Positions 35,719 to 44,448 of a DNA stretch of 64,000 bases are shown here, one piece after another. Under the pieces are notes generated by a model, which was not told the origin of the DNA, did not search any database, and saw only the letters and a list, made by a program, of their open reading frames with translations. Made by a program: the position numbers and the translations under genes. Position 1 is the stretch's first letter; each line of letters starts with the position of its first letter. The stretch lies in contig CAJJAG010000005.1 in the NCBI GenBank assembly GCA_905182135.1, positions 151,740 through 215,739 of the forward strand, read 5' to 3'. Origin of the DNA: an uncultured Acidimicrobiaceae bacterium. GTDB lineage: Bacteria; Actinomycetota; Acidimicrobiia; Acidimicrobiales; UBA10347.

Positions 35719-36903
35719 TTGCTCGCTCTTGGCTTCACCAACTTCTTCAACGATATTTCGTCGGAAATGGTGGTCGCGATCGTCCCGCTGTTCCTGACTG
35801 CCGCTCTTGGCTTCAGTATCTTTGGTTTTGCGGCCTATGAAGCTGCCTATCAGGCCATCAACGCCGTGTTCCGCATCTGGGGTGGCTCGATCGCAGACAG
35901 CCGCCAGAGTCATAAAAAGGCGGCTGCCACCGGTTACTCGATTTCAGCGGTGACCCGGCTGGGACTCGTCCTTAGCGCGTTGGTTGCTTGGGTCCCACTG
36001 ATTCCATTCTTGCTCGCCGACCGCATCGGCAAGGGCCTGCGGACCGCGCCTCGTGATGCTCTCATTTCACTGAGCACGGCACCCGATCGGCTGGGCATCG
36101 CGTTTGGTGTCCACCGCGCGATGGACACAGCCGGCGCTCTCCTTGGCCCTTTGGTTGCCTTTATTTTCTTGCCGAACGCACCGGGTGCATTTGATGCAGT
36201 GTTCGTGATCTCTGCCATGTTCGCCGCTGTTGGTGTGGCCGCAATTTGGCTGTTTGCCCAAGAGAAGCCGCAAAAGCAGATCAAACAAAATCAGCAACCT
36301 CGTATCATCGATCAATAGCGCAAGGTCAAAGACGCCAAGGGTGTTGCTGGCATCGCTGGTGTAGCAGGCATGCTCAGCGTGGTCACGGTCGGCGATGCGT
36401 TTATCTATCTAGTTATTCAACAGACGAGTAATTTCAGCGCCCGTTACTTCCCACTTCTCTTCGTCGGAACAGCGCTGGTCTACTTACTGCTCGCCGTGCC
36501 GCTGGGGCGCCTTGCTGATCGCATCGGCACCCAGCCGATATTTCTTGCTGGCAACGCACTGCTTATGGTGATGTACCTGGTGGTGGGCTTCAGCAGCTTG
36601 GGACTCGTGGCCTCGCTCATGTGCCTGGGCCTACTCGGCGCGTATTATGCGGCCACTGACGGCGTGATCCCCGCCATGGTTTCTCAGCTCGTGGACACCG
36701 ACATACGACCGAGCGGTATTGCATTTGTCACCGTCGTGATCGCTGCAGCCCGCATGCTTTCCGCTCTTCTCTTTGCGACTCTTTACGAGGCGCTCGGTAA
36801 GACTTCGACGATGGTCACGCTAGCTATAGCTATAGCTATGGGTGTTGGGGTCCTCGTTTCGATTCAGCTGCTTTCCCCCCTAAATGTGATTACCAATGGC
36901 TAA
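35719..36903 (+). pseudogene. MFS transporter split by in-frame TAG in central loop
   Basis: One reading frame encodes a 12-TM major facilitator, interrupted by a single TAG at 36316-36318. The first part (about 199 residues) carries TM1-6, with the NDISSEM motif near the start. The second part starts after the stop and carries TM7-12 from about 36370. The stop falls in the cytoplasmic loop (KQIKQNQQPRIIDQ, then RKVKDAKGV) between the halves. It may be a nonsense mutation, a sequencing error, or a transporter made as two half-proteins. No ATG/GTG opens the first half; the TTG at 35719 is the best start. The last eight bases overlap the next gene. Confidence 0.8.
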
Positions 36904-38053
36904 AGAAACCAAAGCCGCTGATGACACAGCGACGTACGAAGTGGCTGTCGACGACGTAGCTCTCGATCTAAAATTTAAGGTCATTCTGCTGGGTAGCATC
37001 GCCGCTGTACTGCTGTTGTTTGGTGGGCTCTATCTGGTCTGGGCGCTCGATCGGGTTAACAACGACAGTGCCGACCGCAATGAGCGCGCCCAGTTGGCGG
37101 TCGACGAATTCGAAGCGGGCCAAGGTCCTGCAGACGAGCCCCTTGCTACTGTCGAACCTGTCTCTGGGTCAGGTCCGTCGCTGGCCCCGGGCGAAGTGCT
37201 GGCGGTGCACCGAGTCCCAGGTGATGACTATGGCTGGCTGCTGATCCGGCACCTCGACGGAACCCGAACGCTACTCAACCGCACATGTATGCGGGTCCCC
37301 ATCGCTAAAGATCATGGTGTGTGCCTTACCGAATCCGGCGGCGTTCTTGGCGGAGCTTTCACGACGATATTCTTCGAAGCTGACAACTTGAACGCTGACA
37401 TCAAGTCCTATGCCAGAGCGTTGCCCAGCCGTGCTCGTATCTCACCCAACGGGACCTTCTCGGCAGTAACCGCCTTCGTCAGCGGGGCGTCCTATGCCGA
37501 TATTGCTCCTGAAACAACAACGCTCGTCACGATCGACGAGATTGAAAGTACCCGATCGGTCCGGGGCGCAAACCAGTTCACGATCGACTCCGGCGAAGCC
37601 CGCTTTAACAACTTGAACCCGCAGTACTGGGGAATCACGTTCGCCGCTGACGAAGACGAGATCTATCTCACAGGCTTCTTCGGTGATAGGCCTGAAATTA
37701 TGCACGGAACGCTCAATGACATAGTGATCGAACCTACGGATTGGGTCGGCAGTTGCCTGTCATTGTCGCCTGACGGCAAGACGTTGGTCTTTAAGGAAAT
37801 GACTGCCGACAACAGCTTTGAACTAGTCGCCGTTGATCTTGAGACGAACACTCAACACAAGCTTGGTGAGACGCGGTCGGTCGACGATCAAGTCGAATGG
37901 CTCGACAACGACACGATCTTGTATGCGCTGCATCCCGCCCGTGGCGACACTGCTGTGCAACCTGAGTTCGATATTTGGATGCTCGACATTGCTGAAGGAT
38001 CCGGGCCCAAGCTGTTCCTTCCAAATGCCGACTCGCCAGCGGTCGCTCGCTGA
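36896..38053 (+). CDS. Membrane-anchored TolB-like propeller protein
   Basis: The 385-residue protein has a cytoplasmic N-terminus of about 25 residues, one transmembrane segment (VILLGSIAAVLLLFGGLYLV, near residues 29-48) and a large outer part. The latter has TolB/WD-like propeller signs (ISPNGTFSAV, LSLSPDGKTLVFKE, VEWLDNDTILYAL). It should sit on the outer face of the membrane. It overlaps the MFS gene by eight bases, so it is probably a partner of that transporter. A conserved MFS-propeller pair would explain why the downstream gene is intact. Confidence 0.78.
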   Translation: MAKETKAADDTATYEVAVDDVALDLKFKVILLGSIAAVLLLFGGLYLVWALDRVNNDSADRNERAQLAVDEFEAGQGPADEPLATVEPVSGSGPSLAPGEVLAVHRVPGDDYGWLLIRHLDGTRTLLNRTCMRVPIAKDHGVCLTESGGVLGGAFTTIFFEADNLNADIKSYARALPSRARISPNGTFSAVTAFVSGASYADIAPETTTLVTIDEIESTRSVRGANQFTIDSGEARFNNLNPQYWGITFAADEDEIYLTGFFGDRPEIMHGTLNDIVIEPTDWVGSCLSLSPDGKTLVFKEMTADNSFELVAVDLETNTQHKLGETRSVDDQVEWLDNDTILYALHPARGDTAVQPEFDIWMLDIAEGSGPKLFLPNADSPAVAR

Positions 38054-38060
38054 GGGTGTC

Positions 38061-38090
38061 GACGCCGGGAATGTTGACGCCGGGAATGTT
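38061..38090. repeat. Perfect 15-bp tandem duplication
   Basis: GACGCCGGGAATGTT occurs twice back to back at 38061-38075 and 38076-38090, and the first bases of a third copy follow. It begins eight bases after the propeller gene stop. Confidence 0.95.
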
Positions 38091-38156
38091 GACGCAGCCT
38101 TGGCCTCAACTGCGTTGTCGGTAGTGCTGGCCAAGTCGGTCCCAGGAAGCTCCGTC

Positions 38157-38398
38157 ATGAGAATCGGAAATAGTTTCAGGGTCGAAACTCTGGTTTCACA
38201 GGTCTGGGCACGAATCGCCGACACCACAGAAATTGCCCATAGCTAGCTATAGCTGTCCCGAGCGACGAGGGCAATGGCCTGTGCAACGGCTGGGTCTTAG
38301 TCAGGCCGGTTACGGCCCAAACAGCGGTGGCGAAAAGGCTGCAGCCCGTCGCGATTCTGGCTCCTGTTATTGCTGTTGGCTTGCAGAACCTTGTCTGA
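38157..38398 (+). pseudogene. Decayed coxG-like (SRPBCC) gene
   Basis: An ATG at 38157 with a GGAAG site starts a frame reading IGNSFRVETLVSQVWARIAD, the standard N-terminus of CoxG-type SRPBCC proteins. It stops at TAG 38244-38246 after 29 codons. In another frame, directly after it, 48 codons read DEGNGLCNGWVLV and then RLQPVAILAPVIAVGLQNLV, similar to the hydrophobic C-terminal tail of CoxG, ending at TGA 38396-38398. The middle of the domain is missing. So the gene has a frameshift and a deletion. It lies directly upstream of a CoxL-like gene, where coxG is often found. Confidence 0.6.
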
Positions 38399-38447
38399 GC
38401 TTTGCGGAAGCGATAGCGAACCTAGGACTGTCCCATAAGATCGGGCT

Positions 38448-40718
38448 ATGAGCATTCTTGGCAACCGGGTTGTCCGCACCGAAGACCCGCGATTCCTGTC
38501 CGGTGATTCCACCTATGTCGCCGACATGAAGTATCCAGACGCAGTCCACGCTGTCTTTGTGCGATCGTTGATGGCCAGCGCGAAGCTGGGTGAAATCGAG
38601 ACGAGCGAAGCCGCTGCGGCCCCAGGCGTGCTGGGGGTTTTCACCGCAGCGGACCTGCAGCTGAAACGTCGCACGCCGCGTTTTCCCATCGACGAGTCGG
38701 CACATCGGCCCGTTTTGGCCGAAGGCGTGGTGCGTTACGTAGGCGAACCAATCGCTGTTGTTGTCGCCGAGACGGTGAGCCAGGCCGTCGACGCTGCCGA
38801 GCTCGTGTTCGTCGACTACGAACCGCTCACCGCAGTCGTTACGGTCAACGATTCACTGGCGGCAGCACAGCTGGTTCACCCTGCCATGGAGGGGAACATC
38901 GCCGGGGCGTTGCCGATCGCTCCGAGCGAAATCGACTTCAGCGAATGCGACGTTGTCGTTGAGCAGATCGTCATAAACAACCGCGTTGCCGGAGCCCCGA
39001 TCGAGGGCCGGTCTGCGTTAGCCGATTGGACCGGAGAACGGCTGCTTTGCTGGTCTTCGACCCAGGGTGCCGGTGTCGTGTTGAACAATATCGTTGACCT
39101 GTATGACGTTGAGGAATCCGATGTTCACGTACGCGCCGTCGATATCGGTGGCGGCTTCGGCTCGAAGGGATCTCCCGATGGTGAGGAACTTTCCCTACCA
39201 GCACTCTCCAAGGCCGTTGGCCGCCCTGTGCAGTGGACCGAAACCCGCAGCGAGAATATGGTCAACATGGTCCAGGGCCGCGCCCAGCAACAGACTGTGC
39301 GTATTGGTGGGACCGCCGAAGGCGACATCACGCACTACGCATTACACGTGGTGCAGGACTCCGGAGCGTATGTCGACGTTGGTGCCGTGCTGCCCATGCT
39401 GACCATGATGATGGCGCCTGGTACCTATGACATCCCAAATCTGCAATACAGCTCACAATCAGTGTTTACGAACACGACCCCTGTTGGGGCATTCCGTGGC
39501 GCAGGTCGGCCCGAGGCCGCCGCTGCAATCGAGCGATCGGTAGACCTGTTCGCAGCAGAAGTACGACTGGCTCCTGAAGTCGTTCGCCGCAAGAATCTGT
39601 TGCCAGCGTTTAATGAGACGCATATCAATGTTTTTGGTGCTGCGTACGACTGCGGCAACTTTCCGGCGGCACTTGAGACAGTTCTCGAAGCAGCTGGCTA
39701 CGACGAGCTGCGGGCTGAGCAGGAACGTCGACGCGACGCAGGCGAGCGCAAGATGCTCGGCATCGGGCTGGCAAGTTATGTCGAGATCACAGCCATCGAT
39801 TTCAGTGGTGCTGGCGTCAGTGAGTACGCACGTGTCGAGATAAAGCCCGATGGGTCGGTGATTGCGTGGACAGGATCCACGCCACAAGGACAGGGCCATG
39901 AAACGGCGTGGGCGATGATCGTCGCCGATCAACTGGGGGTGCCATTTGACGCTGTAGCTGTCAGGTTCGGCGACACAGATGTCGTCCCGACTCGAAACGT
40001 CACCGGTGGTTCGCGTTCAGCGCAGGTCGCTGGTTCGGCAATGGTGAGTGCGTCCATTCATCTTGTTACCTCAGCGATGGAACACGCTGCGGCAGTGCTA
40101 GAAGCGAGCATCGATGACATGATCTTTGATCGGGCCGCAGGCACGTTCCATGTTGCTGGCACACCCGCTCGGGCCGTCACTTGGGCCGAGGTTGCCGTGA
40201 CTGCTGCAGCACCGTTAGTAGGCATCAGCGACTTCGTGCAGCAGGCATCGACGTTCCCATTCGGAGCGCACTGCTCGGTAGTCGAAGTGGACTTGGATAC
40301 CGGCGGGGTCACGATCCTGCGCCATATCTGTGTCGATGACTGCGGCACGATCGTGAATCCGCTGCTGGCCGATGGTCAGGTACACGGCGGTGTGGCATCT
40401 GGTATCGCACAGGCACTGCTCGAAGAAATTATCTTCGACTCCGAGGGCACTCCCATGACGTCGAATTTTTCCGATTATGGAATCATCTCACCTACCGAGC
40501 TTCCAAGCTTTGAACGGATTCCGATGGTTACGCCCACGCCGCTCAACCCGTTGGGGGCGAAGGGCATCGGCGAGTCCGGCACCATTGGTTCAACGCCTGC
40601 TGTGCAAAACGCCGTGGTCGATGCGGTGAGTCATTTGGGCATTCGCCATATCGATATGCCGTGCACCTCGCAGCGGGTGTGGCGAGCGATCGATGCAGCC
40701 GAAAGCGCATCGGCATGA
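38448..40718 (+). CDS. CoxL-like molybdenum hydroxylase large subunit (form II type)
   Basis: The 756-residue protein is the molybdopterin-binding large subunit of the xanthine dehydrogenase / CO dehydrogenase family. It starts with LGNRVVRTEDPRFLSGDSTY, as in CoxL. It carries the active-site loop GAFRGAGR (347-354) of form II members instead of the AYRCSFR of true CO dehydrogenase, and the catalytic E709 in GIGESGTIG. The usual FAD and 2Fe-2S subunit genes are absent from the neighbourhood. Oxidation of an aldehyde or N-heterocycle is more likely than CO. Its stop overlaps the nth start. Confidence 0.88.
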   Translation: MSILGNRVVRTEDPRFLSGDSTYVADMKYPDAVHAVFVRSLMASAKLGEIETSEAAAAPGVLGVFTAADLQLKRRTPRFPIDESAHRPVLAEGVVRYVGEPIAVVVAETVSQAVDAAELVFVDYEPLTAVVTVNDSLAAAQLVHPAMEGNIAGALPIAPSEIDFSECDVVVEQIVINNRVAGAPIEGRSALADWTGERLLCWSSTQGAGVVLNNIVDLYDVEESDVHVRAVDIGGGFGSKGSPDGEELSLPALSKAVGRPVQWTETRSENMVNMVQGRAQQQTVRIGGTAEGDITHYALHVVQDSGAYVDVGAVLPMLTMMMAPGTYDIPNLQYSSQSVFTNTTPVGAFRGAGRPEAAAAIERSVDLFAAEVRLAPEVVRRKNLLPAFNETHINVFGAAYDCGNFPAALETVLEAAGYDELRAEQERRRDAGERKMLGIGLASYVEITAIDFSGAGVSEYARVEIKPDGSVIAWTGSTPQGQGHETAWAMIVADQLGVPFDAVAVRFGDTDVVPTRNVTGGSRSAQVAGSAMVSASIHLVTSAMEHAAAVLEASIDDMIFDRAAGTFHVAGTPARAVTWAEVAVTAAAPLVGISDFVQQASTFPFGAHCSVVEVDLDTGGVTILRHICVDDCGTIVNPLLADGQVHGGVASGIAQALLEEIIFDSEGTPMTSNFSDYGIISPTELPSFERIPMVTPTPLNPLGAKGIGESGTIGSTPAVQNAVVDAVSHLGIRHIDMPCTSQRVWRAIDAAESASA

Positions 40719-41362
40719 AGCGCCTCGAAAAGGCCGCCAAGATAAGCAAGATTCTCGAAGAGCTGTATCCGGTTATTCCGATCCCGCTCGAGCACACCGA
40801 TCCGTACACACTCACGGTGGCCGTGGCGTTATCGGCACAGACGACCGACAAGAAGGTGAACGAGATCACGCCAGCGCTATTCGCCGAAGGTGGTACGCCA
40901 GAGAAGATGGCGGCACTGCATCCCGATCGCATCCTCGAGCTCATTCGCCAGGTCGGGCTCGCTCCGACCAAGGCCAAGAATTTATCCATGATGGCACACC
41001 AAATTCTAGATGCCGGGGGCGAGATAATTCCGGACTGGGACTTCATGGAGTCGCTGGCTGGGGTCGGTCATAAGACTGCAGGTGTTGTCTTATCTCAGTC
41101 CTTCGGCATGCCTGCGTTTCCGGTCGACACGCATATCCAACGCCTGGCAGCCCGGTGGGGTCTGTCGGATGGATCGAACGTGGTCAAGACAGAGAAAGAT
41201 CTCAAGGCTGTCTTCCCCGAAGAGACATGGAATGATCGGCACTTGCAGATCATTTTCTTCGGCCGTGACTATTGCCCGGCAAGAAATCACGATCTATCCG
41301 CATGCGAAATTTGCAGCTGGGCGGCCACGAAGAAACGAATGAGTGAAGAAGCGAAGCGTTAA
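40715..41362 (+). CDS. nth: Endonuclease III-like DNA glycosylase
   Basis: The 215-residue protein is an HhH-GPD base-excision glycosylase/AP lyase. The helix-hairpin-helix LAGVGHKTAGVV carries the catalytic K120, and D138 lies in PVDTHIQR. The C-terminal iron-sulfur region has only three cysteines (C187, C197, C200) with a nine-residue first spacing instead of the standard C-x6-C-x2-C-x5-C. The cluster may be atypical or missing. The ATG at 40715 overlaps the CoxL-like stop; an upstream in-frame extension lies inside that gene. It removes oxidised pyrimidines from DNA. Confidence 0.92.
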   Translation: MKRLEKAAKISKILEELYPVIPIPLEHTDPYTLTVAVALSAQTTDKKVNEITPALFAEGGTPEKMAALHPDRILELIRQVGLAPTKAKNLSMMAHQILDAGGEIIPDWDFMESLAGVGHKTAGVVLSQSFGMPAFPVDTHIQRLAARWGLSDGSNVVKTEKDLKAVFPEETWNDRHLQIIFFGRDYCPARNHDLSACEICSWAATKKRMSEEAKR

Positions 41363-41395
41363 CAGGGAGCGGGAAACGCTGGAGTCGTGCACAGC

Positions 41396-41572
41396 ATGAG
41401 TTGTTCCGCACCGAGCGCCGTCACTTTTGGCGTGTTTCCTCAGCAGAAGGTCGGTTCGCTGCAGCGCTCTTTGGGTGCAGTGCTTACCGATGCTGAGATG
41501 GCCTAGGGCGCTGCCCAAGAGGCGATGGCCCGGACAGTCGAGACAGGCCAGGCCCCTGCAGTTGGCGCTTAA
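41396..41572 (+). pseudogene. Short remnant with in-frame TAG
   Basis: From ATG 41396 one frame reads 36 codons (SAVTFGVFPQQKVGSLQRSL, then GAVLTDAEMA), a TAG at 41504-41506, and 21 further codons (GAAQEAMARTVETGQAPAVGA) to TAA 41570-41572. Both parts read as one protein-like sequence in the same frame. I do not recognise a family. It looks like a short gene or gene fragment that has gained a nonsense codon. Confidence 0.4.
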
Positions 41573-41703
41573 ACCGTCGCTCCTGCTCCCCGTGATGGTT
41601 CTGGTCATGGTTTGGATACCTGGCCGGCGAAGGACCACACATCCAAACAGGAATAGTCTGTCGACGGATGATTCCACCCAACTCGTGCATCTAGCTATCA
41701 CCA

Positions 41704-41928
41704 GTGGGGGTCACAACCAATCCAGCCCGCTCGACAACTGGCCGGTGCCTTCGTATCCAGGTTGCACCTAGTGGAGATGTGGGTGGACCTGTGGCCGAAT
41801 CACATGATCTGTTTGATTTCGAATGGACCGAGGCGAACATCTTCGGTGGTCGAAGCCCCAGCAAGACCCGCAGCGGGTCGTCACTATCCAGGTTGGATGA
41901 GCGATCGAGGATGGACGAGCGATCTTGA
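41704..41928 (+). CDS. Doubtful 74-residue ORF
   Basis: This frame reads protein-like in its middle (ESHDLFDFEWTEANIFGGRS). A near-repeat RLDERSRMDERS follows at the end, produced by a short imperfect DNA repeat. The first 25 residues are less convincing. It may be a remnant. The whole stretch 41573-42111 otherwise holds nothing I can support. Confidence 0.28.
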   Translation: MGVTTNPARSTTGRCLRIQVAPSGDVGGPVAESHDLFDFEWTEANIFGGRSPSKTRSGSSLSRLDERSRMDERS

Positions 41929-42055
41929 CTAAGCCGGTCAGCTTCCATCAGGTTTCTCCGGCCATTTCGCGCCGACGCACGGTTACTACTTGATGCAGGG
42001 TGCGTGGTTAACGCTGGAGCACTGGGCATAAATCGAGCAAATGCTCATAGTGCTG

Positions 42056-42094
42056 GTGTCGATAACAAACCAAGAATACCTGATGCATCGACAC
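42056..42094 (-). terminator. Inverted repeat after deoD
   Basis: GTGTCGAT at 42056-42063 pairs perfectly with ATCGACAC at 42087-42094 across a 23-base loop. It lies 18 bases beyond the end of the deoD gene on its 3' side. The long loop and missing U-tract make the terminator call tentative. Confidence 0.4.
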
Positions 42095-42111
42095 GATAGC
42101 TGAGATTGGCG

Positions 42112-42825
42112 TTACCCCTGGACGGCCCGCACCGCGGTGTTGAGCGCTAGTTCGATCATTTCGTCGACACCCTGTTGGCGTTCATCTGAGCTCAAGTGTT
42201 GGCCAGTGACGAGATGGTCGGTCATAGTGAACATGGCGAGCGCTTCGATATTTTCGAGCGCAGCGATGGCGTATAACGCTGCGCATTCCATCTCGACGCA
42301 TAACACCCCTGCGGCCGTATGGCGTTCCTGGGCGTTGTTGGTGGGCTCGTAGAAAACGTCGCTTGTGAAAACCTGGCCGGTCAGTAACGAAACGCCGGTC
42401 GCAGATGCAGTATCGCGAGCAGCCTGAAGTAGTGCTGGCGCAGCGGTGAGTGGTTCGGTCGCGCCGATCATTGCTGGCAGGTTGCTGTTAGTCACGGCGG
42501 ACTCGGCAGCGATGATCTGGCGCAATGCCAAGTCGGGTTGGTATACGCCAGCAGTCCCAACCCGGATCAGGCGGGTGACGCCGTAGTCGCGTACGAGCTC
42601 GGTGACGTAGATCGCGGCTGAAGGCATCCCCATGCCAGATGGCATGACCGATACGGGTGTGCCCTTCCAGGTGCCGGTGAAACCAGTCATTGCTCGCACG
42701 TCGGTTACCAGCTCAGCATTGTCAAGAAATTTGTTGGCGATTCGGGCGGCACGCTTGGGGTCACCTGGCATGAGCACCGTGGGGGCGAAGGCTCCATCGG
42801 CGGCAGATAGGTGTGGGGTGGGCAT
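42112..42825 (-). CDS. deoD: Purine-nucleoside phosphorylase, DeoD type
   Basis: The 237-residue enzyme is the hexameric bacterial purine-nucleoside phosphorylase, which cleaves (deoxy)purine nucleosides with phosphate. The family start MPTPHLSAADGAFA, VLMPGDPKRA, the GMGMPSAAIY phosphate segment, VGTAGVY and the substrate part CVEMECAALYAIA are seen. The ATG at 42825 has a GGAG site. It follows the gamma-carbonic-anhydrase-like gene after 12 bases and shares its transcript. Role: purine salvage. Confidence 0.95.
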   Translation of the reverse strand: MPTPHLSAADGAFAPTVLMPGDPKRAARIANKFLDNAELVTDVRAMTGFTGTWKGTPVSVMPSGMGMPSAAIYVTELVRDYGVTRLIRVGTAGVYQPDLALRQIIAAESAVTNSNLPAMIGATEPLTAAPALLQAARDTASATGVSLLTGQVFTSDVFYEPTNNAQERHTAAGVLCVEMECAALYAIAALENIEALAMFTMTDHLVTGQHLSSDERQQGVDEMIELALNTAVRAVQG

Positions 42826-42837
42826 GATTGGGGTCTC

Positions 42838-43398
42838 CTAAAACAGGTCGGCGTCTGCAGCTACTTCGGCTGACTTGGCCGCCATCCATGCATCGAAGTC
42901 GTCGGCGCTCCAAGCATCGTGGCGACCTAAAGCATAGAACTGTGCATTGCGGTTATAGAGCCAGGCGTTCATCCGGTTGGCTTGGTGGCTGTCACGTTCG
43001 ACCTTGACCTTGGCGGGTGATCCCATGATCACCGAGTTTGGCGGGTACTCCTTGCCTTCAGGCACGAACGCTCCGCCTGCAACGATCGAACCGGCACCGA
43101 TTACGGCGCCGTCCATGATCGTTGCATTGATGCCGATCAAGCACGAGTCGCCAATCGTTGCGCCATGGATCGTGCAGTGGTGGGTGATCGAGCAGAAGTC
43201 ACCAATAATCGTTGGTGTGTCAGAACCGACATGGATCATCGAAAAATCTTGGATGTTGGTCATCCGCCCAATTTCGATGTGGTGCATCTCTGCCCGCATG
43301 ACGACGTGTGGCCAGACCGATGAGCCCTCGCCGATCGCCAGCTTGCCGAACAAGTAGGACGATTCATGTACCCAGACTGACGGGTCGATGTTCTGCAC
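42838..43398 (-). CDS. Gamma-carbonic-anhydrase-like hexapeptide-repeat protein
   Basis: The 186-residue protein is a left-handed beta-helix of the gamma-carbonic anhydrase / YrdA-PaaY type. Hexapeptide repeats run from about residue 15 to 130 (VWPHVVMRAE, IGDFCSITHHCTIHG, IGINATIMDGAVIGAG). Three histidines in MIHVG and ITHHCTIHG may bind zinc or iron. GTG 43398 is chosen because it has a near-perfect AGGAGG site; a longer frame starts at 43440. Members of this type bind metals or have weak thioesterase or anhydrase activity. It precedes deoD. Confidence 0.87.
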   Translation of the reverse strand: MQNIDPSVWVHESSYLFGKLAIGEGSSVWPHVVMRAEMHHIEIGRMTNIQDFSMIHVGSDTPTIIGDFCSITHHCTIHGATIGDSCLIGINATIMDGAVIGAGSIVAGGAFVPEGKEYPPNSVIMGSPAKVKVERDSHQANRMNAWLYNRNAQFYALGRHDAWSADDFDAWMAAKSAEVAADADLF

Positions 43399-43663
43399 AG
43401 ATCCTCCTGAAAGATGTCGGGATGACTGTTCATCAGACAAGAACGGCAGCCATCACAGTGCTGCTACGCACGCTAATGCCGTGGCGGGTAATCGCCGCGA
43501 CGTCTCACCGTTCTGGAAGGCTGGTTGCGTCGTTTGCTGGGCTCTGCAAGGAACCCGCCTCACTATCTGTTTGGGGCCTAGTCAGCAAAGTTTGAACCTC
43601 GGTGTAGACCCCACGAGGGCCACTGGCCACGGCACGACTGCCACATCCTCTAACCTAGGAAAC

Positions 43664-44440
43664 GTGCTGATCGTTGTGTCACCTGCCAAATCGCTCGACT
43701 ACGAGTCGCCACTGGCGACGAAGAAGGCGACGGAACCGCGCATGCTTGATGAGTCAGCGCGACTCATCGACGTCATGGTCAAGAAGACGCCGGGTGATCT
43801 ACAAGAGCTCATGCACATTTCGCCCGCGCTCGCGGAGCTCAACTTCGACCGTTTCCAGGACTGGCAAATGCCGTTCACAACCGAAACGGCTCGCCAAGCC
43901 GTTCTCGCCTTCAGCGGTGACGTCTACTTGGGGCTCGAAGCCAGCACGTTCAGTGAACGAGACTTCACTCACGCCCAAAAAGTGTTCCGCATCTTGTCAG
44001 GTCTGTATGGCGTGCTTCGGCCTCTCGACCTGATGATGCCGTACCGGCTGGAGATGGGCAGCAAGGTCGAGAACGAACGTGGCAAGGATCTGTACTCGTT
44101 CTGGAAAGACGAAGTGACCAAGTCGCTTGCCGCCGACATCGATGCCAGCCCGGGCCCCGGCGTGCTCATCAATCTTGCCTCGAACGAGTATTTCGGCGCC
44201 GTCGACCAACAAGGCTTGGGCGCACGAATCGTCTCGCCTGTCTTCCTGGACTCCAAGGATGGGGGCACTCACAAGATCGTGAGTTTCTTCGCCAAGAAGG
44301 CCCGTGGATCGATGAGCCAATTCCTGATCAAGAACCGGATTTCCAGTGTCAAGGGCATCACCGAGTTCGATGGCATGGGGTATGGGTTCGATGCATCCCA
44401 ATCCACCCCCGACCGTCCTGTATTCATCCGTTCCTATTGA
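43664..44440 (+). CDS. yaaA: Peroxide stress protein YaaA
   Basis: The 258-residue protein is YaaA (DUF328/UPF0246). It starts with LIVVSPAKSLDYESP and contains the characteristic LSGLYGVLRPLDLMMPYRLEM segment (quoted partly) and NLASNEYF. In E. coli it lowers free iron during peroxide stress and binds DNA in vitro. GTG 43664 is the start, since AGGA lies four bases upstream and the family begins there; the frame is open about 90 codons further upstream. The next gene follows eight bases after the stop. Confidence 0.93.
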   Translation: MLIVVSPAKSLDYESPLATKKATEPRMLDESARLIDVMVKKTPGDLQELMHISPALAELNFDRFQDWQMPFTTETARQAVLAFSGDVYLGLEASTFSERDFTHAQKVFRILSGLYGVLRPLDLMMPYRLEMGSKVENERGKDLYSFWKDEVTKSLAADIDASPGPGVLINLASNEYFGAVDQQGLGARIVSPVFLDSKDGGTHKIVSFFAKKARGSMSQFLIKNRISSVKGITEFDGMGYGFDASQSTPDRPVFIRSY

Positions 44441-44448
44441 AAGCACCT

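Noticed and set aside
36316..36318. Genetic-code change (TAG as sense codon)
   Set aside because: TAG ends several intact genes here, for example the CoA-transferase (14418-14420), so it is a true stop in this organism.
36821..36840. Threefold GCTATA repeat near the MFS end, with similar palindromes at 38239-38254
   Set aside because: The first simply encodes alternating Ala-Ile in the last membrane helix. The second is a short palindrome without context, so no common function is supported.
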